This document shows, piece after piece, positions 56,301 to 60,725 of a DNA stretch of 64,000 nucleotides. The number at the start of each line of letters is the position of its first letter. The first letter of the stretch is position 1. Location: NCBI GenBank assembly GCA_041191405.1, contig JBEEOW010000023.1, positions 1 through 64,000 on the forward strand, given 5' to 3'. Below the pieces are notes generated by a model, which was not told the origin of the DNA, did not search any database, and saw only the letters and a program-made list of their open reading frames with translations. The stretch is from JBEEOW01 sp041191405 (lineage in GTDB: Bacteria; Bacteroidota; Bacteroidia; Cytophagales; UBA9547). Both the position numbers and the translations under genes were made by a program.

Positions 56301-58583
56301 TCTAAATTCACTACTTTTAACTAGTGAATTTTCAACATCTATTTTATAAGTGATAGGTTGAACAGGAAAAGTATTAAACTTCATACTGAAATCACTTGCA
56401 AATTCTTGATCACTATAATATTGTAAACCAAGCGCAGTAAACCAGTTTTTTAAGTTTGGATTGATTGTTAAACTTACCTCTGTTAATAAATCTTTCGTAA
56501 ACTCAAGTCTTTTCCCTTTTCTATCGATGTTAGTTTTTTGCTCTAAGGTATACTCGGAAATATAACATCCTTTCCAATCTTTATCGAAACTTCCTGGAGA
56601 TTCTTCATTTGAAAAATCTATAATAATTTTTTTAGGAATTACTGTTTGATTTATTTTATCAATCGGTCTATATGATTGAAAAGTCAATGCCATTGTTTCG
56701 GCATTTAAATCAAAGTATTTTAACCTTTCAAAGTTTTTAAAAGGAACTGTAATTCGTTTTCCTTGTGTATTTAAAGTGTTTTCTGGTAAACCAATACTTC
56801 CGTAATAAAATATTTGATAACCAGTAGCCCCAATAATTAAAGTGGAAGCCGTATCAATATTAAGTTGGAAATTCAATGGTTCCATAATATCAAAAGTACC
56901 ATTTAACGAAACCCCACCTCTTAAATAGAATGAATTAAAATTCATCCATTTATCTTTAATTAATGCATTGGGTTCACTTCCATCTAGCACAATATCAAGT
57001 GGAATACTAAAATCTCCACGTAAAGAAAGTGCCTGATTATCGAGCTTTACAGCAGTTGGAATGTATTTAACATTTCTTAAATCTTTATTTTTTGCTTGAA
57101 TCTCAATTGGTTCTTGGTCTTTCAATTCCTTGAAAAGTGTACCTTCTTCTAATAAATATAAACTTCCAGCTTTCTTAAGTTTGATATTTTTGAAATCTAT
57201 TTCAGCTGTACGAATCCCTTTTGAATCTAATTTTACTATACCAGTACCAGTTAAGTTAGTAATGTCATTTCCTGTAGTTGACACTACTGTTACATCATGG
57301 TCACCTGCACGGAAATAATCAAGCAATGGAGCACCTTGAAATTTACGAATTTCACTTTCTGCAATTTTTTGATCCCCTGAATACGCCTCTACTTTCCAAG
57401 CAAAAAACTTTTGACTTTCAAATTTCTCTTCAACTACAGTTGTCCAACCTGTAGGACTGCTCGAAGGCTCTGTGTTTTCTTCATAAATAACTTTATTATT
57501 CTTAATTGCTATATCTAAATCTTCATCTTCAGACTTTAGCTGTACAACTTTGAAATGATAACTAACTAATTGAGAAGAAATAGCTTTATTATCTGGCACT
57601 GACCATTGAAATTTTTGTCTATCGCTTCTTGTAAATTGATAATCTTTCTCAGGCTTAGTTAAAGAAATTTTCCCTCCAATTGGATATCCGTATACAAACC
57701 AATAAGGCTCAGATTTGCCATCATTTCTAAAAACACTTTTTCCTGTATTATCAAAAACTGTAACAAAATAGGCATATCTTTTTCCAACCTCTAAAGCAGG
57801 TGCAGACGCATCGTATAAAAACGTGGTTTGTTTAGTTGGTTGGCTTTCAAATACTTTAATTACGTTTCCATTTTGAAAAGCAACATCTGGCGCAACACCT
57901 GATGTTGTAATTTCATACATCTCTAGTTTATATTCAGTGGTAACAGGGTTTAAAGGTGGAGCCGTCATTACCCATTGAAAAATAATATTTTGTGGGTCTG
58001 CCGCTAATACAAAATTGGTTTTAGGTGCTATCACTTGTGGTACACCTCCTAATAAAAATGGACCTGCTGCTTGACTTGCATTCGAAAGTACTTTTCCGGT
58101 ATTATAATCTAAAGCTTCAACTGTAAAAGTATAAAAACCTTCAGGTAATACCCCTTTATCAGAAAATGTTTTAGCATCAAATCCTGTAATCTGAATATTA
58201 TTATAATCTAAATACTCTGCCCAGTCATCACCTGACACTGTGTGTAGTACACCTGGTGTTAATGTTATTCTTTCAAGAGGAATAAAATTAGGTTTTGACT
58301 CAATAATTACTCCATTATCACCTTTAATTGTAATTTTTAATCTAATATCCCATGAAGGTTCAGCAAAGTCTTTAAACAATAAATTAGTAATAAGTTTTTT
58401 GCCATTTGGCTGATACAAATCACTAAAATAAGGCGAATAAGGGGCAGTAAGCAAAGTGGTAGCTTGTACAGTTGTTTGAATCTGTGCATGAACTGACTTT
58501 GTTATAAACAACAAAAAGCACAAACTTATAAAGCTGTACTTAAAGTTTAATTTATTTAATATTTTTTGCAAAATTTTAATCAT
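38304..58583 (-). CDS. 6759-residue exported giant protein with two families of nested tandem super-repeats, TANFOR-like N-terminus
   Basis: The largest gene here. ATG 58583 (a TTG precedes it). Signal peptide residues 1-34 (ending SVHAQ). Residues about 35-420 resemble what I recall as the TANFOR-type N-terminus of Bacteroidota surface proteins (YSPYFSDLYQ, ITIKGDNGVII, LPEGFYTFTVEALDYNTGK). About 420-1130 is a unique beta-rich core with a Cys-containing segment (KLDCGIAKLEGKVG, GCGSTIIIG). After an Ala-rich stretch (about 1130-1145), OMP-like strands run to about 1490. Five super-repeats of about 525 residues (family A, 1490-4085) follow, then an LP-rich linker (about 4085-4235), five super-repeats of about 428 residues (family B, 4235-6375) and a Gly/Cys-rich C-terminal domain ending FSTKVNF. 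No T9SS sorting domain; the terminal Phe resembles a BAM signal. Second gene of the operon. Function unknown. Confidence 0.85.
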   Translation of the reverse strand: MIKILQKILNKLNFKYSFISLCFLLFITKSVHAQIQTTVQATTLLTAPYSPYFSDLYQPNGKKLITNLLFKDFAEPSWDIRLKITIKGDNGVIIESKPNFIPLERITLTPGVLHTVSGDDWAEYLDYNNIQITGFDAKTFSDKGVLPEGFYTFTVEALDYNTGKVLSNASQAAGPFLLGGVPQVIAPKTNFVLAADPQNIIFQWVMTAPPLNPVTTEYKLEMYEITTSGVAPDVAFQNGNVIKVFESQPTKQTTFLYDASAPALEVGKRYAYFVTVFDNTGKSVFRNDGKSEPYWFVYGYPIGGKISLTKPEKDYQFTRSDRQKFQWSVPDNKAISSQLVSYHFKVVQLKSEDEDLDIAIKNNKVIYEENTEPSSSPTGWTTVVEEKFESQKFFAWKVEAYSGDQKIAESEIRKFQGAPLLDYFRAGDHDVTVVSTTGNDITNLTGTGIVKLDSKGIRTAEIDFKNIKLKKAGSLYLLEEGTLFKELKDQEPIEIQAKNKDLRNVKYIPTAVKLDNQALSLRGDFSIPLDIVLDGSEPNALIKDKWMNFNSFYLRGGVSLNGTFDIMEPLNFQLNIDTASTLIIGATGYQIFYYGSIGLPENTLNTQGKRITVPFKNFERLKYFDLNAETMALTFQSYRPIDKINQTVIPKKIIIDFSNEESPGSFDKDWKGCYISEYTLEQKTNIDRKGKRLEFTKDLLTEVSLTINPNLKNWFTALGLQYYSDQEFASDFSMKFNTFPVQPITYKIDVENSLVKSSEFRGRIKIPVIDDSRDFEVFAKITDDGFGEGFLGEDLANQHIYFSKEAAESKADLTVKRAVFDGDDHLDMTVDIAVPYIKVKVNNIPNFKAYGDYQIGFGKRNGIVEFSEQVVGKYDQLFDLVFENFGAAYQNGRYVYYAATTVNLAQDAQATNGGPVKVNIYGTQKPSESLGIKNDYSSQPAVSIPATVTELPPAAVPLVDSINFKLDCGIAKLEGKVGIRKNDPEWGTCFNGKIKGVIYAPSEIGCGSTIIIGKTPSKLDYWFFDVFMYDKGTGVALVPGVVNIVGLEGRMFRHMSAKVDKSGKKAEIKIDANTLYGAGLYAQLIDAATNGQTLKADIGIEMKLLEGDFQLALKGQATILNLEGRTASSAVTQKASAAGAKEIAAKAESALNSQSFTVGDWTFRPNIKSAEYRGGLEAQNGTTKLGFGANVMSKSAYFNYDDSNWKIGLAGNKTPASFAFNFEKKTGADAFAIGLAYLPGDSMGLNFKQGNFGIGGAYYDTKKKVSFRMFYDDFKIGVSGSKQEKQYALFLQPNADIRISTNVDLIKSEGAFGLKFPGSDLAMSYINNEAKFRYNDNVELAFSKEKTKGSLGINVENVNLKIEGSPEAGLIYYKMPNFEIGANADKTKRSGGFFFKNSDYNIGFSADLNKRTGRLSFSDIGNFKFAAGTRESLGSGYFDLSWRDTDRMAIDFDMSKKSGSFLYNVDGNKFQTALNSDSALISTSINGVSLYASGHKSGRGGISYSGGGTEVKLFGDKVGKGNVLIKTNGVLFNVAADRTNGSGLVRYKLNNDTLYLMADRSKGIAEISSKFGDNVFQLGYNAEGRGRLKVITTENTIGLEGDKAGSGNILFSRPGFLVDAGANVPNKEGKLRLKINSDSIGAYFSAADGGRVNAAFGNNAFSGSANPDGKGNLSIKVGSTILSGEADPNGLNSIFFKDGDVYLSTGLNKPKQYGYFGFKKANDSLKADIDKLNKRYSFATAFSSNAFSGYYNDGKTGGLAINTSGVKLGVMADKAGIGLFDFVYEKNKARFYGDKTLGNAEVSVVIDGKDSLTTKVVEGKKYSGALSIGDFAMSYNYAPNEDKFYKYENGNTLLHGYSKLNGLNGGIFKDGSNKVFIEAQETGKGIVGVKIAKDSLLLGVNDEGKNYINASIGDNTLDGLYIKNGDKKLKFTNPSFSLEALNTTAEKMVDMKIGTDKRIRLSSTRYAYLNVNSHEFKMDATKPNQAYFYIDGREIDYKATDNQDSVSLGYKGDGANFLVAAHRAGRGHLSFDKGESKLYLFADKAGAGRISAKSGTTLFDIAGNKGTGNGSLRLLLGSDSLNIFADRSLGIARLGTKFGDNSMYANYNAEGYGNLSLRANGNYIALGGDASGSGNILFQNGSILAAASADVKASAGAIRFKMENDSINANFNGTAGNAGLTASFSGNAFSGSADKTGKGDVNFTTPDVQLNAALDPQGLNKVYFNKGELTFAAQNNKATKYSNIRFRLSNDSVSAFADKNANSYGFATSVSGTSLSARLENGANASMAFATGETKLSLRAAKAGNGAISYNDTDNSFYLEGDRATGNASFRLRPGADSLVGAIKDGKTVSGAFALSSNTMAFSYGQGQDNFFNFKTGDNSLNAFFNADNAKGAGFTNKDVKVRLFNQGSKGLASLKMGSDSVNAIINDNGNYSFASAYSGNSLITNYNKNADKNIKLSTSAFNITAGQFGEEKLVDFAFDNKKLKISSTKFVQLQANNHEFKMDARGAGNPKFFIDGSEVAYEFNKDSVNLGWSGDDKLFNVMAHRLGRGKVRFKLGDNDVSLFANKELGSAGVNLKTGNNLFQIEGNKTTGSGLMNIAIGNDSVYVMADRGAGLASIRTNVDGNSLRARYDATGKGFLNFAQGADNKIELSGDASGSGSIYLQKGANIIAANADINTKIGGFRLKSGSDSVNTSYNGSLGLASVATSISGASFSGNAYQSGKGNLDLSLSNLRLKASADQNLNSIYFKKDNFLLAASNDKAANKGNFRLKFENDSINAYVDGSSTAGFTTSVSNVALSGEIKEGIKGKLGVKVGTTQLYAAAEKQGSGTFSYADANNRFKIYGDKASGEGNLSLRFGSDSLQSSVAPNKYTGALSIGDLQLSYLHAPGQNSFYKFATNGVSLNGFMNPDNSKGVRFATAGNIVRLENAGSKGLVSFRKDADSLNIVVNDGGKHSFIGSLDKTYIETSYLKDGDKTLKFNTTGYGFATTYGSAEKAIDLTFDSKRINVSSKKFVLLQANNHEFKMDATNASANPKFFIDGSEVQYEIGNKDSVGLGWSGGNDAFSVFAHRAGRGGLRFKKGDNDVSFYANKEGAGKISVATGNNAFLIAANKTTGYGAMRFKVGSDSINVLSDDASGVRKISTSYSGNSLFAGFENGVGTVGMNAAGTKINLRGDGSGNGNILFQTGDVLAAASSDMDLKLGTMRFKTGNDSINTRFNGSEGSANIAASFGGTAFRGAADKSGKGDLKLTSNGLNLIGQLDPAGINAISFRKDAFLFAASNDTKLQINSFRLRNGDDSLNAFVNKSTNVSSFATSVSGTSLGARLENGNNGVLTIATNDLKMDFASEKANSAKLNLVNGSTRVRAYGDKTSGDIDLALQMGSDSLTASSVSGNYKGAFVLGDKAMNFNAVSVADHNFNYKDASTQLSTYANPKEGKGVSFASGALLFKLENQTGDKGLFKLRSGADSLYSFINDNGKHTLSANYSGVSFNTEYKKDGDKYIKLQATDYLIEASEKATDKFINLKYKNHTVKVDNKRKASYNSGSHEFIMDAANAEIPKLFIDGKEFSFDASQLRNKDSISLGLNIDNYNVFASAHSAGRGQFRFKSSADELAIWGNKAGYNRIYVNTNGSLIDLGGNPTTGEGALRFKQNNDSINLQANPDLGSGSIAAAYGTNSFAGSYNGNGKGSVSLKTGDNIVSINGDASGSGAINLRQGDIRIVSAADINAKNANFSFSNTKDSLSTAFNGTEGKANVNAVFGDNSFVANANKTGLANLSLSASGINLAAGMNPSSGINFINYKQNDFAYKAFINKNDNLYNFAFKVKDDSLAATLDKQDGISSIKSFLAGNNISAFINSVGRASFTFDNPDFLFDLNGQKQGAGTIRYSGANGSGNFYGDVNNGLFNLKSRWGKDSMFVFAENNKPFTGGFAAASTGLAFQLNGAKGHYFTLMSNDASLDIIKGLADKDASLTYKNGDTKVRLLSTTSDKAEFAITMGKDSVSAKLNESAGSHSFVASILNNNLTTSFVKDGDKKMIFNGSGYSIENVYSVSSLKYAKFTRNGVGIKVSSDKKILVTTAAHQVLMQVASSNEPELYIDGVKQNLVPNVKFTIDGIDFMPKINMDLTMFDIDLPNFPSINVGFSPIGLPSFKCTLPNLPNVDLAFVHLPNGFNFDFDGRLFSFDVNMFKLNLPSFNYNLDFSTPNLDFAFKLPAVDFKWNGFGDFNIDFTSNLRFELTKDYAKALYFDKYLMLDKNLYAKLSYDNNKYVGYQINASAPKTLGKIDLKFDDLSGQFEKDKLLALKYQNASVNLQPAGAALAYNDKSIDYNVNAKTLTFKNGATNSITLAPKSVVTNWEGYAASLGADSLGFTKDDAVLNLSANAVKIAKGSKSIRADKASIAFNYDANTYANVAYDKVNAKWNDASITYSQGEPLSLAYQNNTFAINKTALKVANADKSLSYIFADKALSMKVASDSFSVSPERFAGVYKNYKLAFSKTAGMNFQDGSRTIAVSKETIAATQGDVKLGYSIAANEISIQKGENYSILGGPGKVGVILDNTKIGFTSADGIKTLEVEIPGLRKITTGIDAQNLAYLNYISQVKELANGFSFTHEDKLISYSPDALKINLGKDIALNYADKKFDVAYTDFKAFYNSSSDFGASYKDANVKITPALKQLVYGDKSMSLNDKNVLNVIVSPTRTVALGLAGTADVVFDDVKFNFEKNKTLSVAYKKDYKFNVDEKGISTEYQNNSLAYEVGKALTLKQGRDNQVTITATNLVTNWAGYNFTVGKDSLGFNKDGAAVSVSEKGIKVAQDGKSLVYSSDKQLKLFYDANKFVEASTESFNAKWDDAVIAYGKTTPLKIAYKENSFVLNKTGLRLTDGARAIAYNFNQSASYRQGTDSFMVSKETVFAKYQNYNFSFDKTNGLSYNDGSRSALINGDRVAINIDDVAMSYNSAKTEVSFKKGSDNELTASPEGASLMMEGIKIAYMNDNGAKKLEFDVPNYAKINAGFDKVGGNFINFNKDNIAVAFTEKEGGYELSSGDKSIFASSKELRFNYSSKYNFKIAENNFAMNMGDMKAYYSGVANMGMEYQQAKFDVTADKAKLSVGDKYLQVDKNNNLRLQLQDTRYITANPLAMNVQFDDVTAIVEKDKQVSLKYKEENSLSLTEKGIQLTAGDRSLNFVVGESISVKDGENRLSIGKTGLSTNWSGYNFMLNEDSLSFAKDGAVVKASPTGARVAYDGKSLRYEQGKALELYLDANKHLTASPDLLNAAWDDASMTYGKDAPLKLVYQQNSFTLGKTALQLANGDNVLTYKFDQTISFRMKSDSFMVNKESIAAKYSNYNFALNKTKGLTYSDGSRSAEVSGSKIAINVEDVSMYYDATKTEVGFKKGGDNELTASPEGASLTMEGIKIAYFRDNGAHKLEFNVPNFAKIYGGYDAKGGNFFRFNKDNIDFAIAEKDGGYEFTTGDKLVAYTPNSISARYGKSAYLNLKGTDFDMQYNDLKANYSSPTKLGMSYGDAVFAINGDDAKLAYQNYSLALNTASQILKAKMSDNRYLEATAAGKVDFKYDDILASFEKDKQLAVSYKNEHKATITTTGAELISGDKSLVFEAGNSVTVKVGASNYATITPEKLTTTWSGYSFSVGKDSLGFDAEGAKVSVTATAALASYGGKSLVYESGKNLKFFYEATKFVEASPLACNAKWDDVNLSYAKNDALKVSYKENVFTLNKTALSLADGGGRVLKYKFDKTISVKVDADSFMVNENSLAAKYQKYTLSFSKTNGLSYNDGSRSLNANASKISLAVDDVSMYYDAVKTEIGFKRGSEQEVTASPTKSTIKMEGVAIAYFRNNGSHELEFDVPSFAKISAGYDPNGKSMFSFAKDNVAFSVMEKNGGVEFKTMDKIAYISPTEFNFYYSNDMFMKFLENDFTMQIKDFKGYYKAKDNFGMIYNDAKFIVEPTFARLAYQDKYISLDDKKNLRVQYEPSKYLVASTTKLNFIYDDATFNFEKDKELAFNYKDDYKLSVNTSGIEASYTDKSIGVDFAKKTLLIKDGTTNSVAASEKGIAIDWASYKFMVSSDSLGFVKDGASVSAARSGLRVAYLEKSLAFATATKTFKVSYEANKYVTLSPEALGARWDDMGVDFSKNTSLSLYYKDKKFQLNKDYIALSEANARLAYKFAGELSVRYKNDSVQITKESIAGKFDKYSMSVSKAEGATLFDGSQTYKLKDKAEITYRGYTLSYDLNSKAIGLNKGTEWGLNGSATTFGFFYEDYKFDLDINKGATYKDKKNLVVLGKDLIITSSQLTSLNFGIKNFAAANPDYYLNIEKYGISYNLENGYKVNIDNNWASMGGTKTLLAADWDDLKLDIQSNGRVSASKAGYGLMYGGDLYAGVIGAGSEITLTKTLKLGLMDKVNKKGVEIGSDGIVTLINGDQKIIAGGNQPIKFEDSKSGMTSPDDATSDEMKFNVAGMNFVVKPADGNNITMTTKVVGIDINLQTSGEGTMKAAVSKDGKLYGTIYKNFYSWGVAIGDSKADTDGPAVEEPVKMDGPANIGYITQNSTSVLQVVLYASYSSKTKTFILNGQATGSQPLLCTRNVTLAAKFSPDDWYVKVADKPREKWASVKPLCLFVETQGYFYIDKNVIEAGLNYGYHFDISTGWVTIIPKVFEAKVGAYFDFNIGGEGKIQLKPKFAIPYIRIWLDARAGIYGCVNIFGGGGGCVTLIEVRIAGELALVITDAEKSASGKISAGVTICGKSFDAEFSTKVNF
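39460..45880 (-). repeat. Super-repeat family B: five tandem units of about 428 codons
   Basis: The motif T-N-W-x-G-Y-x-F-x-V-x-x-D-S-L-G-F recurs with its Trp codon at 45531, 44259, 42978, 41688 and 40398 (spacing 424, 427, 430, 430 codons). A second marker, FDDVxxxFEKDKxLxxxYK, also occurs five times. Units two to four are the most alike; the last half of unit five has diverged into the C-terminal domain. Confidence 0.86.
46330..54110 (-). repeat. Super-repeat family A: five tandem units of about 525 codons
   Basis: The motif AH-x-x-GRG recurs with its Arg codon at 54087, 52506, 50937, 49365 and 47787 (spacing 527, 523, 524, 526 codons). The unit-end motif NNHEFKMDA recurs at about 52651, 51076, 49510 and 47938, with a divergent form at 46341. 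Each unit is itself built from about 22 minor units of 22 to 25 residues of the type G-x-D-S-L-x-x-x-A-D-x-x-G-x-G-x-L, so the repeats are nested. Confidence 0.88.
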
Positions 58584-58595
58584 CAATTTTTTTAA

Positions 58596-60350
58596 TCAAA
58601 AGCTGAAATCGTAAGAAATTTTACCAAGAGTTTCGGTAAATGAATTTCCTTGACCTGATTTAATATTTTTATTCACTAAAGCTGTTTCCAACTTAAATGA
58701 ATGTTTTTTTCCTGGCTTATATACACCTCCTAATTTGGTTGCAAAAGTTGCAGCTTTTGCACCATTATCATTATTATTTAAATAAGAAGTAACGTATGTA
58801 ATAGATAGTTTTTTTTGTATTAATTTTTTCGTTATAGAAAGTGATGGCCCTATTGATTCTGAAAAAATATTAGGAGCTTCAACCTTATTATAATTACCAG
58901 ATAAAGCACATGTAAGCTGAATATTATTAAAATTTACACTATAATTTGCCAAATAGTTAGTTACATCATTTGGTGTTGAAACTTGCATATTCACTAGTTG
59001 ACGTATTTCCTTAACATTTTGAAAAGTACTTGAAATTAATGCTGTGTGTTTAGCATTACCTTTTCCAAAAGTGTAATTTAATGAGCCTACATTACTTGCA
59101 CTCACTTGAACTAATTTAACAGAGTCTGCTTTAGTAATAGTTGTTGGAGCTGTTGAGTGGTTAAAGTTCGAATAGTTATATGTAAAATTTAAATTTGGAA
59201 TAATCAACCAAGTTCCATTCAAAGCATAAATAAACCTACGCATTGTTTGGGCCATATTATTTTCCAAATTATTTCTTTCTGTACCCAATGAACCACCCAG
59301 CGTAACTTTATTTTTAAAAATTGATGTAGTTGAGTTTAAAGTATAAGCTTCTATATCGTTTTTAGCTGCTAAAGCACCAAGAGAAGCATACGTTGGGTCA
59401 ACCCAAAGATACTTTAATCCAACAGTTGTTGACTTTTGCTTTACCTGTATACCAGCAGCATAAGTGCTATTATAGATTGTTGAACTGTTTGGTGTAAATA
59501 TGTTTCCAAGGTTATTAAAATAAGTGTAATCACCAGAATTTAAAGCTTCAGGAGCTCTTAAGTCTGTAGTTAAAGCACTGGTAGTATATTCAAAATCTAA
59601 ATCCAGTTTTTTGTATAATTGATTTTTAGTTTCAATACCAAACACCAAGTTCGACATTGGTTTTAAATTATATTTTTCAGTTAACTCATCACCAGAATAA
59701 GTATCATCTTGTGCTTTAAATATGGATATACCAACTTTATTTTTTTGTTTACCCAATTCAAGTTTTGTTCCCCAACCAACTCTTTTATACGCAGGAACAA
59801 CTGCAATTCCGTTAATTGTATCTAACAGAGTACGTCTATTAAACCTACCATAAAAACCAGAAAACTTAACTATACTTTTGGTAGGAGCTAATTCAACCCC
59901 AGCTCCAAAAAATCTCAATCCAGCATAAGTATATCTTGAAAAATTTAAGCTTCTATCTCCCAAATGTAATGTTACCCATTTATACTTTGGGCTCATCCCT
60001 GTTTTATTAGCTAAGTCAGCTAAAATAGTTTTCAAAGGATTTTTAGCTGAATAAGATGTTCCATTATCGGTGTAGTTAATTGATAAGGGAATACTAATTT
60101 TACTAAAAATAGAAATATTAACATTACCATTCAAAGCCCAAGAAAATGGAGCTCTTCTTGATGGCATTCCATTCATATTATAAAATGCACTTGTAGCACC
60201 AAAACCTCCAGAAACTTTAACAGGCTTTGCATCAGCTATTTTCTTTAAATCTTTAGCCACATTCTCTACATCTTGTGCATACAAAAAAGTTTGACCACCT
60301 AAAGCCAAAATAAAAATAATCAATTTTACATATTTATGTTTTTTTAGCAC
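58596..60350 (-). CDS. Predicted outer-membrane beta-barrel protein heading the giant-protein operon
   Basis: A 584-residue protein with signal peptide (residues 1-25, ending FLYAQ). The mature part starts with a short helix (VENVAKDLKKIAD) followed by regularly spaced amphipathic strands: VKVSGGFGATSAFYN, WALNGNVNISIF, ISIPLSINYTDN, WVTLHLGDRSLNFSRYTYAGL, RFFGAGVELAP, and so on, ending LGKISYDFSF with the C-terminal Phe typical of BAM-inserted proteins. I estimate more than twenty strands. The start is GTG at 60350: no in-frame ATG lies nearby and the signal peptide demands this start. The gene is 12 bp upstream of the giant gene, so it is likely its dedicated outer-membrane partner, anchor or conduit. 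No named family recognised. Confidence 0.75.
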   Translation of the reverse strand: MLKKHKYVKLIIFILALGGQTFLYAQDVENVAKDLKKIADAKPVKVSGGFGATSAFYNMNGMPSRRAPFSWALNGNVNISIFSKISIPLSINYTDNGTSYSAKNPLKTILADLANKTGMSPKYKWVTLHLGDRSLNFSRYTYAGLRFFGAGVELAPTKSIVKFSGFYGRFNRRTLLDTINGIAVVPAYKRVGWGTKLELGKQKNKVGISIFKAQDDTYSGDELTEKYNLKPMSNLVFGIETKNQLYKKLDLDFEYTTSALTTDLRAPEALNSGDYTYFNNLGNIFTPNSSTIYNSTYAAGIQVKQKSTTVGLKYLWVDPTYASLGALAAKNDIEAYTLNSTTSIFKNKVTLGGSLGTERNNLENNMAQTMRRFIYALNGTWLIIPNLNFTYNYSNFNHSTAPTTITKADSVKLVQVSASNVGSLNYTFGKGNAKHTALISSTFQNVKEIRQLVNMQVSTPNDVTNYLANYSVNFNNIQLTCALSGNYNKVEAPNIFSESIGPSLSITKKLIQKKLSITYVTSYLNNNDNGAKAATFATKLGGVYKPGKKHSFKLETALVNKNIKSGQGNSFTETLGKISYDFSF

Positions 60351-60725
60351 AATAATTGTAAGTGTCTAATATTCTGTTGTACAGTTTATCTATAATTTCA
60401 CAAACTACGATTTTTTTTTATTTTTGTTGATATTTTTTAAAAATAAATTTGAATTTCAAAACAATATTATTAAAAAAATATAGTTATCACTTAATTTAAT
60501 CCTATAAAACATAAATCACTCCTATTTAACTATTTACCAAGTGTACAAAAATTTATACTTCACAAAACAAGATATATTTTTCAATGAAGCAATAATTTAG
60601 ATATAGATCAAATTTTTTAACTACAGAAATTAATATACAAAATGAAAAAAATGATAAATAAAAAAAGCGATAAAAGTTGGTTAAAACCAACCTTTATCGC
60701 CTTAATTTGAGTTATAAAACTTTGA
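60351..60725. other. 375-bp intergenic region upstream of the giant-protein operon
   Basis: Very AT-rich, no gene. It holds the terminator of the right-hand gene (60667-60700) and must hold the promoter of the minus-strand operon. The best -7-like match on the minus strand is TAGTTTG at about 60413-60407, which lacks one spacer base relative to TAnnTTTG and has no clear TTTG partner, so I do not call it as a promoter. Confidence 0.6.
60667..60700 (-). terminator. Rho-independent terminator of the 60726-62516 gene
   Basis: Sixteen-bp stem GCGATAAAAGTTGGTT (60667-60682) and AACCAACCTTTATCGC (60685-60700) with one mismatch and a very tight AA loop, followed on the minus strand by a T-run (60666 downward). 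It starts 25 bp after the stop codon. Confidence 0.88.

Noticed and set aside
38304..58583. CRISPR array or simple-sequence repeat
   Set aside because: The repeats are coding, over 1.2 kb in period and diverge as protein domains do; there are no short identical repeats with unique spacers.
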